Origin: an uncultured Prevotellaceae bacterium
Lineage (GTDB): Bacteria > Bacteroidota > Bacteroidia > Bacteroidales > Bacteroidaceae
Length of the DNA: 64,000 nt
NCBI GenBank assembly: GCA_900313615.1
Contig: OMRP01000001.1
Coordinates: 372,001-436,000 of the forward strand
Direction: 5' to 3'
In this document: piece after piece, positions 1 to 8,073 of the stretch
How the letters are laid out: every line of letters begins with the position of its first letter
How positions within the stretch are numbered: the stretch's first letter is position 1
Program-made: the position numbers and the translations under genes
The notes under the pieces: model-generated
What the model was told of the DNA's origin: nothing
What the model saw: the letters and a program-made list of their open reading frames with translations, nothing else
Database searches by the model: none

Positions 1-1415
1 CCGCCATATTAGCGCTGGCCTTCGGGGCGTGCTCCGACGACGACTCTTTTACTTCGTCGCCCAGTCACCTGCTTACTTTTTCACAAGACACCGTAAAACT
101 TGATACGGTGTTCTCAAAAGTGCCCACCACGACAAAAACGTTCTGGGTATACAATAAGTCGGGCGATGGCATCAGGTGCAGCAATATCCGTCTGGCCAAC
201 GGCAACCAGACGGGATTCCGTGTCAATGTCGACGGCACATACCTCGGCGCCTCTTCGGGATATCAAATCAACGACTTGGAGATACGCAAGAACGACAGCA
301 TACGGGTGTTCGTGGAACTGACCTCCCCAGCCAACAACCAAGAGAAACCGACGCTCCTCCAAGACGACTTGCTGTTCTCGCTCGAAAGCGGTGTCCAGCA
401 GAAAGTGAACCTCAGGGCATTTACCTGGGACGCGGAGATGCACACCGACTGGGTTATCACGGAAGATATGACCATCGATTCGTCCACACCGATAATCATT
501 TATGGGGGATTGACGGTAGCAGAAGGGGCCACGCTCACCATCACGGGTGAGACAACGCTCTATTTCCATGCCGACGCGCCGTTGGATGTCTACGGACGAT
601 TGGTTGTTCAGGGCACGCCCGACAAAAACGTGGTGCTCCGTGGCGACCGCATCGACCATATGTTCGACTATCTGCCCTACGACAATGTGAGCGGACAGTG
701 GCCGGGCATACATTTCTATGAGCAATCATACGAAAACGAACTGAATTTCGCGGACATTCACAGTGCTCGTGATGCCATCGTATGCGATTCCTCTGACGTG
801 AGCCGACTGAAACTGGCTCTATACAACTCCGTCGTTCACAACAACGAGGGACACGGACTAAAATCGGTCCATTCGGTAGTCGATGTGCGTAACACTCAGA
901 TAACAAACGCACTTGGTGACTGCGTCAATGTCTGCGGTGGGGTGTGCATGTTGCAGCACTGTACGATAGGACAGTTTTATCCGTTCTCGGCAAATAGTGG
1001 CGTGGCGCTACGTTTTGGCAACGTCAACGATCAAGGCGTCTTTCCGCTCTACGATTTTCAATGTGTCAATACGCTCGTCACGGGCTATGCCGAAGACGTA
1101 ATCATGGGCGAGTCGGACGAAACGGCACCCTATACCTTTAAGTTCGACCATAGTGTGTTGCGCACACCGGCCATCGACGATACTGAACACATCATCGGCG
1201 TGACGTGGGAGAACCCGGAAAAGACCGACAGCGTGGGAACGAAACATTTCGCGCTCATCGATACGGAAAATCTGAGATACGATTTCCAACTCGACTCGGT
1301 GTCGATAGCCATTGGCAAGGCAAACAAGGAGATGGTTATTGAATACGACCGATTGGGTGTCAAACGTGATGACGAGCCGGATGTGGGATGCTATGAATAT
1401 GTAAAACCTGAATAA
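1..1415 (+). CDS. Surface lipoprotein with parallel beta-helix, 5' end cut by window
   Basis: The frame is open from the first base (first full codon at 3) and includes the end of a signal peptide with a lipobox-like LAFGAC followed by SDDD, so the true start lies left of the window. The GTG at 108 is not the start. After an N-terminal beta-rich part, the middle and C-terminal thirds (about 470-1380) alternate short hydrophobic strands and Asn/Gly/Asp turns, as in right-handed parallel beta-helix (choice-of-anchor Q type) proteins. It ends with the DVGCYEY-type motif common in that group. Acid residues after the lipid Cys fit surface export in Bacteroidota. Substrate and role are unknown. cdd follows 13 nt later, so they may be cotranscribed. 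Confidence 0.8.
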   Translation, partial: AILALAFGACSDDDSFTSSPSHLLTFSQDTVKLDTVFSKVPTTTKTFWVYNKSGDGIRCSNIRLANGNQTGFRVNVDGTYLGASSGYQINDLEIRKNDSIRVFVELTSPANNQEKPTLLQDDLLFSLESGVQQKVNLRAFTWDAEMHTDWVITEDMTIDSSTPIIIYGGLTVAEGATLTITGETTLYFHADAPLDVYGRLVVQGTPDKNVVLRGDRIDHMFDYLPYDNVSGQWPGIHFYEQSYENELNFADIHSARDAIVCDSSDVSRLKLALYNSVVHNNEGHGLKSVHSVVDVRNTQITNALGDCVNVCGGVCMLQHCTIGQFYPFSANSGVALRFGNVNDQGVFPLYDFQCVNTLVTGYAEDVIMGESDETAPYTFKFDHSVLRTPAIDDTEHIIGVTWENPEKTDSVGTKHFALIDTENLRYDFQLDSVSIAIGKANKEMVIEYDRLGVKRDDEPDVGCYEYVKPE

Positions 1416-1428
1416 AGAAATAGAGCCT

Positions 1429-1911
1429 ATGAAACCGATAGAACTGACCATTAATATCCAATTCTGTCAATATGATGAGTTGGGCGATGCTGACCAGAAA
1501 ATGATTCAGGAAGCCATCAAGGCAACTGAAGGGTCATACGCCAAATACTCGCATTTCAACGTGGGTGCTGCGGTGTTGCTCGACGATGGAACGGTGGTGA
1601 GAGGGGCCAATCAGGAGAACGCGGCGTTCCCTAGTGGATTGTGCGCAGAAAGGGTGGCGCTCTTCGCGGCTCAGGCACATTATCCTGAAATGCCAGTGAA
1701 AACATTGGCCATAGCGGCGAAAAACGAACACGGACTGACACCCAAACCAGTGTCGCCATGTGGGGCTTGCCGACAGGTGATGATTGAGGTGGAACAGCGA
1801 TACCATGTGCCCATGCGCATATTGCTCTATGGCACCGATGGTGTCTATGTGGTGGATGCTGCCGAAAAACTACTTCCCCTTAGCTTTGCCGACGAAGACA
1901 TGCGGCAATAA
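1429..1911 (+). CDS. cdd: Cytidine deaminase
   Basis: Hydrolytic deamination of cytidine and deoxycytidine to uridine and deoxyuridine (pyrimidine salvage, cytoplasm). The 160-residue product has the zinc site of the family: Cys72-Ala-Glu74, with Glu as proton shuttle, and PCGAC with Cys111 and Cys114. The substrate-binding FNVGAA stretch lies near residue 43. Length is slightly above the usual 130-140 because of about 20 extra N-terminal residues; the ATG at 1429 is the only reasonable start. It follows the lipoprotein gene by 13 nt and has no promoter box of its own that I can see, so it is probably the second gene of that unit. A heptamer repeat tract begins right after its stop. Confidence 0.95.
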   Translation: MKPIELTINIQFCQYDELGDADQKMIQEAIKATEGSYAKYSHFNVGAAVLLDDGTVVRGANQENAAFPSGLCAERVALFAAQAHYPEMPVKTLAIAAKNEHGLTPKPVSPCGACRQVMIEVEQRYHVPMRILLYGTDGVYVVDAAEKLLPLSFADEDMRQ

Positions 1912-1917
1912 AAGGTA

Positions 1918-2080
<163 letters not shown>

Positions 2081-2081
2081 T

Positions 2082-2822
2082 TTATTCTCCCACCTCTATT
2101 TTCCGTTCATAAAGTTTCTGCAGGTCGATGGTATACACGCTGTCGGCCTGTATGGTGTCACGCACATGAATATCTCGCACCTGACCATTATTCGGCATTT
2201 GTAGCTCGTCGCTCGTCACTTGTGACGCAGCATTCATCGCCCGCAATTCGTGTTCACATCCCTTGAGCATGTTCTTTATCTGTGGTATTCGCGCGCGCGA
2301 TTCTTCCAACTGAGGATAGCGCTCATACCATGCCAACGACGCCCGGTATGACGAGGTGGCCCCTTCCCAGTCTTTCAAAAACATATGGCAGAACCCCAAC
2401 CGATAATTGATGTGGGCTTTCTCGTTGTCGTAACATACCATCAGCGTTCGCTCATACCAAGGGATGGCCTCGGCATAATGCTCCAACTGAAAATGGCTCT
2501 CTCCAGTGGTGTAGTAATAGATGCTGCGCTCATGTGGCGCAAACACCTCGAGCGTCGGCATGGCACGTTCCAGGAAGGTGATGGCCTTGGCATAGTCCCA
2601 CTCATGGAAATAGCAGATGCCCATATAGGCGTGGAAACGCTCGTTCAGCGTGTATTGCTTGTCGAGACGCTCCAGGATGAGAAGCGATTCGTGGTATTTG
2701 CCACTGGTGAAATACTCCAAGGCCATACCCAGACGCTCACTGTCGCGCGTTTGGGTGAAGGCCGTCGTGCTGCTCAGCAAAAGCACCATGACCACCATGA
2801 TATGGCGGAGCATCTTTTTCAT
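2082..2822 (-). CDS. Periplasmic TPR protein
   Basis: 246 residues with a signal peptide (hydrophobic run after MKKMLRH, cleavage near AFTQ). Roughly four to five tetratricopeptide units follow at about residues 25-180, with the small-aromatic-alanine pattern typical of TPRs, then a charged tail. The start at 2822 is chosen because its ATG overlaps the stop of the upstream M64 peptidase gene as ATGA, which suggests translational coupling; a longer frame reaches 2867 but would place a hydrophilic peptide before the signal sequence. TPR proteins mediate protein contacts; the partner is unknown, and the peptidase in the same operon is a plausible one. The last 30 codons contain a short stretch resembling the adjacent heptamer repeat. 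Confidence 0.75.
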   Translation of the reverse strand: MKKMLRHIMVVMVLLLSSTTAFTQTRDSERLGMALEYFTSGKYHESLLILERLDKQYTLNERFHAYMGICYFHEWDYAKAITFLERAMPTLEVFAPHERSIYYYTTGESHFQLEHYAEAIPWYERTLMVCYDNEKAHINYRLGFCHMFLKDWEGATSSYRASLAWYERYPQLEESRARIPQIKNMLKGCEHELRAMNAASQVTSDELQMPNNGQVRDIHVRDTIQADSVYTIDLQKLYERKIEVGE

Positions 2823-4138
2823 TCGCCAGTGTAGAATTGGATGAGACGGGTCAGCGCACGTGTGCATACAGGACAGAAAACGGGATTTTCGTTGGTGCGC
2901 ATACGACAGTCCTGACAGGGCCGATATACGCCTTTCAGACTATAGCCAGCGCCTTCGAATACACCCACCCGTTTTTTGATGGTCCTTGGATTCGTCGACT
3001 CCGGGGTAGGGGTGGGGGTGCCTTTCTCTATCATGTCTTCCCACTTGCCATGGAAATCGGCCAGCGTGGTGAGGTTGGGTTCCCAAGGTTCCACATCGTG
3101 GGGATACATCGGTATGGCTTCCTCCTCATAGGCATATTCATCGCCCAGACCGCCAAAACTGTGGCCGAACTCATGCACCACAACCTGTCGGTAAAGAGGG
3201 TGATGTGTCATGCTCAGATTGTATGAGTTGAGTATGCCGCCACCACCGTAGTTGTCGGTGTTCACCAGTACGATGATATGCTCGTAGGGGGTACCGGCGA
3301 GCCAGTCATGTAATGTCTTCAGATGCAGGGTAGTCAGGTATCGGGCACTGTAGAATGTATCGAAATGGCTGCTCACGGCGGTCCTGCGCCAATCGCCCAC
3401 ACGGGGCATGCTGGTGCCACTCTCTTCGGAGGGCGATTTCACGGCGATGATGTTGAAACGGTCGCGCAGTCGTTTGAAAGGTTCGTGTTCAAACAGGGCG
3501 TCAATGGCCTCGCGCACGTCAGCAAGGTAGACGTCCATCTCTTCCTCGGTATATCCCTCGGCCACAAAGGCGATGTGGATGCAGCGCGTTGTGTCCTTGG
3601 CCTGTTGCATCGTCTCGTATGGGGTGATGGCGCGCTCGCCGATGCGGCGAATAAGAATATCTTGTGGGTCAACGGTATGGGTCATGGTGGCCATCACCTC
3701 ACGACGGTTGTTGCGCAGGTCGACGGTGATGTCGACGCTGTCCTTGGGCATGGGCACGAGGAACACATTCTCGAATGAACGGTTGGCGGTGCTGGCCTCT
3801 TCATAACTCAGCCATTCCTGGAAAAGGGTGGAGAAGGGGTGGCGGTAGATGACCGTGCCACTGCGATGGTCACGGACGGTTATCTGACCGTTGCCCTCGA
3901 CAGGCACTTCCGACAGCCGTTCGTGCTTGCCCCACCAATGGGGGATATGACTCATGCAGTCTAGCGATATCTCTTGGTGACGGGAATTGCCACTGAAGAT
4001 ATAGTCCAATCGAAGGGTGCCTTCCTCGAAATAGTCGGCAAACTGCTGGGCTTGGATGGATAGACCGAGACCCAGAAAAAGGGTGATGAACAGAGGCTTA
4101 AGTGTCATGATAAGTAAATGATGAATGGTGTTTTTCAT
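2819..4138 (-). CDS. Secreted M64-family metallopeptidase
   Basis: 439 residues: N-terminal signal peptide (cleavage near IQAQQ), a beta-rich N-terminal domain (about 35-160), then a zinc peptidase domain. The zinc motif HEFGHSFGG gives His322, Glu323 and His326, followed by LGDEY, in which Asp333 is the likely third ligand as in peptidase family M64 (IgA-protease-type). A C-terminal Cys cluster (CQDC...CPVC) near residues 410-430 could form disulfides or bind metal. The start at 4138 overlaps the folK stop as ATGA; an alternative Met lies ten codons further in. Probably exported to the periplasm or cell surface to cut proteins; the substrate is unknown. It sits between folK and a TPR protein gene. 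Confidence 0.85.
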   Translation of the reverse strand: MKNTIHHLLIMTLKPLFITLFLGLGLSIQAQQFADYFEEGTLRLDYIFSGNSRHQEISLDCMSHIPHWWGKHERLSEVPVEGNGQITVRDHRSGTVIYRHPFSTLFQEWLSYEEASTANRSFENVFLVPMPKDSVDITVDLRNNRREVMATMTHTVDPQDILIRRIGERAITPYETMQQAKDTTRCIHIAFVAEGYTEEEMDVYLADVREAIDALFEHEPFKRLRDRFNIIAVKSPSEESGTSMPRVGDWRRTAVSSHFDTFYSARYLTTLHLKTLHDWLAGTPYEHIIVLVNTDNYGGGGILNSYNLSMTHHPLYRQVVVHEFGHSFGGLGDEYAYEEEAIPMYPHDVEPWEPNLTTLADFHGKWEDMIEKGTPTPTPESTNPRTIKKRVGVFEGAGYSLKGVYRPCQDCRMRTNENPVFCPVCTRALTRLIQFYTGE

Positions 4139-4512
4139 TGTTCAATTTCTTTAAGTAAAGTGATGATATAAGGGCGTTCCCAATCTTTTTCATGGCGACG
4201 TAGGGTGCCGTATTGCAACAGGTCAACATCCATCTCCACCATTCCTTGTTGGCGTTTCTCGATGGTGTTGCCACACTCCCGTTCCACGTCTTTCAGCAGC
4301 GTACGCAATTCGCTTTCTGAAAGTGTCACCGAACCCCAGCACAGGCAGTTTAAATACATTGCGCCGCTCTCGGTTCCTATGGGCCGTGTTCTCATGTTAC
4401 GTGTGAACTGCAAGCCGGGGATTAACTCCGACAGAAGCATGCGTGCCACACGCATATTACGGAGACTGTGCACATTGCTGCCCAAGGCGATGATGATGCG
4501 CTCTTCTTTCAC
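4135..4512 (-). CDS. folK: 6-hydroxymethyl-7,8-dihydropterin pyrophosphokinase (HPPK)
   Basis: Transfers pyrophosphate from ATP to 6-hydroxymethyl-7,8-dihydropterin in folate synthesis. The product opens with the IIALGSN motif and has the RPIG segment and a degenerate EMDVDLLQYG in place of the usual RxxDxDLL metal/ATP site. About 125 residues, slightly shorter than the E. coli enzyme (about 160). I place the start at the GTG at 4512, because HPPKs begin just before the ALGSN strand and because a promoter -7 box ends only four nt upstream; an ATG at 4578 would add an unlikely 22-residue leader. First gene of a leftward operon with the M64 peptidase and TPR genes, joined by ATGA overlaps. Confidence 0.85.
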   Translation of the reverse strand: MKEERIIIALGSNVHSLRNMRVARMLLSELIPGLQFTRNMRTRPIGTESGAMYLNCLCWGSVTLSESELRTLLKDVERECGNTIEKRQQGMVEMDVDLLQYGTLRRHEKDWERPYIITLLKEIEQ

Positions 4513-4516
4513 ATTG

Positions 4517-4524
4517 CAAAAATA
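4517..4524 (-). promoter_or_regulatory. Bacteroidetes -7 box for folK operon
   Basis: TATTTTTG on the minus strand, matching TAnnTTTG. It ends four nt before the GTG start, so a transcript from it would be leaderless or nearly so. No good -33 TTTG at the normal spacing. Confidence 0.5.
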
Positions 4525-4629
4525 AAAAAAAAAAGTATAGGTGGGAGAATAAACGGCACAAATAACACCATTCTTCACGAATTTAAACTACGAATTACGC
4601 TAATTGCACATATTATTGTTAATCCCGCT

Positions 4630-4660
4630 GTCCCTCTAGGGAGGCTAGGGGGCCGGGGAC
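4630..4660. repeat. GC-rich intergenic hairpin element
   Basis: A G-rich, imperfectly self-complementary stretch (GTCCC at one end, GGGAC at the other) in an otherwise AT-rich gap between divergent genes. It resembles short GC-rich dispersed intergenic elements; compare the CT/AG-rich hairpin at 13165-13203. Function unknown. Confidence 0.4.
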
Positions 4661-4745
4661 GTTTGTAAAACAATCTTAAAGATTCTTTCAGCCTATATGT
4701 CATGAAAAAAACATGATGAATGTCGCAAAAATCATGTTTTTTTTG

Positions 4746-4753
4746 TAGTTTTG
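4746..4753 (+). promoter_or_regulatory. Bacteroidetes -7 box for glucosaminidase gene
   Basis: TAGTTTTG, matching TAnnTTTG, 20 nt before the ATG at 4774. This supports that start over an upstream in-frame ATG at 4720. Confidence 0.6.
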
Positions 4754-4773
4754 TACGCAAATTCCAACGAACA

Positions 4774-5697
4774 ATGAGAAAAACGTTTTTCCTGTTCATT
4801 GCCATGTGTCTTTTCTGCTGCCACGCGATGGCACAGAAACCGAGTTGGAACTCTGTATACCAGGCGTATATCGACCAATACCACGACATGGCTATCGAAC
4901 AGATGATGAAATATAAGATTCCCGCCAGCATCACGCTCGCTCAGGGACTGCTCGAGAGTGGGGCAGGACGGAGCGAACTGGCACGGTTGGGAAATAACCA
5001 TTTCGGCATCAAGTGCCACGACTGGAGAGGACGCACGATGCGCAAGGATGATGACTTGCGAAATGAGTGTTTCCGTGTGTACGACAATGCCAGGCAGAGT
5101 TACGAAGACCATTCCAAATTCCTTACGCAGCACAGACGCTATGCCCGCCTTTTCCAACTGCGCATCACTGATTACCAGGGGTGGGCCAGGGGGCTGAAGG
5201 AGTGTGGCTATGCCACAAGCCCCACCTATGCGCAGGCGCTAATCAATATCATCGAACTGTACCAACTCGACCGTTACGACCGTGCCACCCACTACGACCG
5301 TTATGTGGCGACGCATTCCGGGACGGAGAAACCGGCCACTCCCACGCAACATCAATATCCCATCTACAAAAACAACAAGAATTATTATGTCAAGGCGCGT
5401 ACAGGCGACACCTTCGCCTCTATTGGTCGTGAAGTGGGCATCTCTGGACATGACTTGGCGAAATACAATGAGAGACCGTACAACGACAGACTCTACGATG
5501 GCGATATCATCTATCTGAAGAAGAAGCGCAAGCATGCCGACAAGGAGTTCCGTGACCATATCCATGTGGTACGACCGGGAGAGAGTATGTATCTTGTCGC
5601 ACAAATCTACGGCATTCGTCTGAAATACCTCTACAAAATCAACCACCTCTCGCCCGACTACCAGCTGAAGGTTGGCGACCGACTGAGGGTGTATTGA
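4774..5697 (+). CDS. Exported N-acetylglucosaminidase (GH73-type) with two LysM domains
   Basis: 307 residues. Signal peptide at 1-21 (cleavage after AMA), then a glucosaminidase domain at about 25-170 that cuts the glycan strands of peptidoglycan; the catalytic Glu is expected in LAQGLLESGAG (near residue 65), followed by the NNHFGIKC segment typical of the flagellar/mannosyl-glycoprotein endo-beta-N-acetylglucosaminidase family. Two LysM peptidoglycan-binding repeats follow: about 205-250 (KARTGDTFASIG) and about 260-307 (VVRPGESMYLVAQIYG). The start is set by the promoter box at 4746 and the signal peptide. Monocistronic, followed by a strong bidirectional terminator. Probable role: cell-wall turnover in growth or division. 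Confidence 0.9.
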   Translation: MRKTFFLFIAMCLFCCHAMAQKPSWNSVYQAYIDQYHDMAIEQMMKYKIPASITLAQGLLESGAGRSELARLGNNHFGIKCHDWRGRTMRKDDDLRNECFRVYDNARQSYEDHSKFLTQHRRYARLFQLRITDYQGWARGLKECGYATSPTYAQALINIIELYQLDRYDRATHYDRYVATHSGTEKPATPTQHQYPIYKNNKNYYVKARTGDTFASIGREVGISGHDLAKYNERPYNDRLYDGDIIYLKKKRKHADKEFRDHIHVVRPGESMYLVAQIYGIRLKYLYKINHLSPDYQLKVGDRLRVY

Positions 5698-5738
5698 TAT
5701 AGGTCGATGGTTGTTGCTCAAAGCCGAATCGTCATAAC

Positions 5739-5774
5739 AATAAGCGGAGACTCATTCATGAGCCTCCGCTTATT
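5739..5774. terminator. Bidirectional hairpin terminator
   Basis: An 11-bp perfect stem (AATAAGCGGAG with CTCCGCTTATT) around a 14-nt loop, between the convergent glucosaminidase and Dcu genes. AT-rich stem ends give U-rich tails in both directions. Confidence 0.8.
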
Positions 5775-5807
5775 ATATAGGTTGCTTAACAGTACTTATC
5801 CCACTCC

Positions 5808-7361
5808 TTAGTAGAACAGTGCGGAGATGAGATAGGCCACAATGGTCGACGTGATGACACAGGTTAAGCCAGGCATCATGAAACTGTGGTTTAATAGGTA
5901 TTTACCTATCACCGTGGTGCCCGACCGGTCGAAGTTCACGGTGGCGATGTCGGAGGGATAGTTCGGGATGAAGAAATAACCGTATACACTGGGAAGCACA
6001 CCTAAGAGGATGGGACCGGGAATGCCCAATGAATAAGCGAGCGGAAGCATCGTCACCACCACGGCACCCTGTGAATTGATGAGCACCGATACCAAGAAGA
6101 ACGCAAAGGCTATCGTCCAGGGGTATGACGAAACCAAATCGCTTAGCATTAGTTTCATCTCATCCATGTAGTTGTCGAAATAGGTGTTGGCCAACCACGC
6201 AATGCCATAGATGGCCACCACGGCCACCATACCGCTCTGCCACACGGCACCGGCAACGGCTTTCTTCGGGCTGGCCTTGCAGAAGATAATCATCAATGCG
6301 GCGGCACTGATCATCACTATCTGGATCACCAGGTTCATGGCCAATGGCTGCTGTTTCTTCTTCGTGGCATCTTCAATCACTACCTTGGCCTTGACCAGGT
6401 TGTCGGTCTTCACCTTCACTTCAGCGGCGCCCGTCACAGGCACTTTCACCATCTCGCTGGCGTGAACCTCCTCGCCGTCGACAACTTTTGTCTTCACGGC
6501 CATCGTGTCGATGCTCGTGGGAGTGAATGTCACCGACTTGGCATTGCCATCGACGGCGACCGTTTCATACGTGGGTAACAGATTCACCTTGAACACCTGA
6601 GCCAGAGAGAACATCACGATGACAGCCAAAGCGCCGAGGAAAATGAATACGGCACGTTTGCTCTCGGGAGCGATCTTCTTGTCGAGGGTCGTGGCATTGC
6701 TGCCATAGATGTATTTGTATTGTTCGGGATCCTTTAACTTGGCTTGGAACTCGGGGTCCTTGTCCAGGTCCTTGCCACGCTTGAACGACAGGGCGGCAGC
6801 GGCCATCAGACCGCATATACAGGCGGGGATGGTCACCAGCAACACCTGAGGTATCGTGATATCGAAACCGCTGGCGTTGGAGATGAGCACAAACGAAGCC
6901 ACGGCGGCGGCAATAGGTGAACAGGTGATACCTACCTGCGAAGCAATACTCGCCACGCCGCACGGACGCTCAGGACGGATACCTTTTTTCAAGGCTATGT
7001 CGCAGATGATAGGCATCAGCGTGTAGACAACATGGCCGGTTCCTACCAGCACCGTGAGGAAGAAGGTACATAGAGGGGCGAGGAAGGTGATGCGGTCTGG
7101 GTGCTTTCGCAATAGCCGCTCGGCTATCTGTATCAGCCAGTCCATACCGCCGGAGGCTTGAAGGATGCCGGCGCACGTCACGGCGGCCACAATGATGTAG
7201 ATAACGTCTGTAGGGGGACTGCCTGGCTTTAGGTGGAATCCAAAAACGAGGATGGCTAGGCCGATACCAGAGATGGCGCCCAACGCGAGACTGCCATACC
7301 GGCTGCCTACCCAAAGTGCCAATAGTACTATCAGCAACTGAACAATCATGCTAAGTGTCAT
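5808..7361 (-). CDS. dcuB: Anaerobic C4-dicarboxylate transporter, Dcu family
   Basis: Inner-membrane antiporter of the DcuA/DcuB family, which exchanges fumarate, malate, aspartate and succinate during fumarate respiration; this fits a succinate/propionate-producing anaerobe. 517 residues with about ten hydrophobic segments. The family core is clear in the N-terminal half (GTGHVVYTLMPII, CGVASIASQVGI, PIAAAVASFV) and near the C-terminus (PSVYGYFFIPNYPSDIA). It is about 75 residues longer than typical Dcu proteins (430-445) because of a hydrophilic, valine/lysine-rich insertion at about 262-340 between two membrane segments. Assignment to DcuB rather than DcuA is not certain. Divergent from xpt, with its own promoter box. 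Confidence 0.85.
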   Translation of the reverse strand: MTLSMIVQLLIVLLALWVGSRYGSLALGAISGIGLAILVFGFHLKPGSPPTDVIYIIVAAVTCAGILQASGGMDWLIQIAERLLRKHPDRITFLAPLCTFFLTVLVGTGHVVYTLMPIICDIALKKGIRPERPCGVASIASQVGITCSPIAAAVASFVLISNASGFDITIPQVLLVTIPACICGLMAAAALSFKRGKDLDKDPEFQAKLKDPEQYKYIYGSNATTLDKKIAPESKRAVFIFLGALAVIVMFSLAQVFKVNLLPTYETVAVDGNAKSVTFTPTSIDTMAVKTKVVDGEEVHASEMVKVPVTGAAEVKVKTDNLVKAKVVIEDATKKKQQPLAMNLVIQIVMISAAALMIIFCKASPKKAVAGAVWQSGMVAVVAIYGIAWLANTYFDNYMDEMKLMLSDLVSSYPWTIAFAFFLVSVLINSQGAVVVTMLPLAYSLGIPGPILLGVLPSVYGYFFIPNYPSDIATVNFDRSGTTVIGKYLLNHSFMMPGLTCVITSTIVAYLISALFY

Positions 7362-7398
7362 AGGCTAAAAAAGGTGTTAGGTGATTAGTAATTGTTCA

Positions 7399-7406
7399 CA
7401 AAAATA
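7399..7406 (-). promoter_or_regulatory. Bacteroidetes -7 box for dcuB
   Basis: TATTTTTG on the minus strand, 37 nt before the dcuB ATG. A TTG lies 15 nt upstream, shorter than the usual spacing. Confidence 0.55.
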
Positions 7407-7444
7407 AGCATTTTTTTTGTACAATCCTCTTTTTTCCCCTTTTT

Positions 7445-7476
7445 TTTGTGCTTTTATGCCTTTTTTCGTATTTTTG
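7445..7476 (+). promoter_or_regulatory. Bacteroidetes-type promoter for xpt
   Basis: TTTG (7445-7448), 20-nt spacer, TATTTTTG (7469-7476), then 27 nt to the xpt ATG. A full match to the TTTG-N19-21-TAnnTTTG layout. Confidence 0.75.
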
Positions 7477-7503
7477 CAACACTTATAAGTCAAAAAAACA
7501 GCC

Positions 7504-8073
7504 ATGAAATTGTTAAATGAAAGAATCCTTGACGAGGGTAGATGCTATCCGGGGGGTATATTGAAAGTAGATAGGTTCCTCAACCATCAGATGGACCCCA
7601 ACCTCATGAAAGCCATTGGGGTGGAGTTCGTAAAACGATTCGCCCATACCCAAGCGAACAAAATACTCACCATCGAGGCTAGTGGCATCGCTCCTGCCAT
7701 TATGGTGGGATTCCTACTTGACTTGCCGGTGGTGTTCGCGAAAAAGAAAAAACCGTCGACCATGGGCAATATGCTCCATACGACGGTGGAGTCGTTCACT
7801 AAACAACGGACATACGACGTGGTCATCAGCCACGACTACCTCGGCGCGGGCGACAAGGTAATCGTCATCGACGACTTCTTGGCATTTGGCAATGCGGCAT
7901 TGGGCATGCTTGACCTAATCCGACAGGCTGGAGCGCAACTCGTGGGCATGGGATTCATCATTGAAAAAGCATTCCAGCACGGACGTGAACTGCTTGAAAA
8001 AGAAGGGGTATTAGTGGAATCGCTCGCCATAGTCGATAGTCTTGACGACTGTGTCATCAAACTGAGACAATAG
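7504..8073 (+). CDS. xpt: Xanthine phosphoribosyltransferase
   Basis: Converts xanthine plus PRPP to XMP in purine salvage (cytoplasm). The 189 residues match the usual Xpt length. The PRPP-binding loop is [13 protein letters not shown], a type I PRTase motif with the Ala-Phe variant characteristic of Xpt. Other family segments are [11 protein letters not shown] and [10 protein letters not shown], the latter probably in the substrate hood. Own promoter at 7445-7476. The 3' end overlaps the convergent glycerophosphotransferase gene by 17 nt. No purine riboswitch is visible in the short leader. Confidence 0.95.
   Translation: MKLLNERILDEGRCYPGGILKVDRFLNHQMDPNLMKAIGVEFVKRFAHTQANKILTIEASGIAPAIMVGFLLDLPVVFAKKKKPSTMGNMLHTTVESFTKQRTYDVVISHDYLGAGDKVIVIDDFLAFGNAALGMLDLIRQAGAQLVGMGFIIEKAFQHGRELLEKEGVLVESLAIVDSLDDCVIKLRQ

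Noticed and set aside
7477-7503. Purine riboswitch before xpt
   Set aside because: The leader is under 30 nt, too short for the aptamer.
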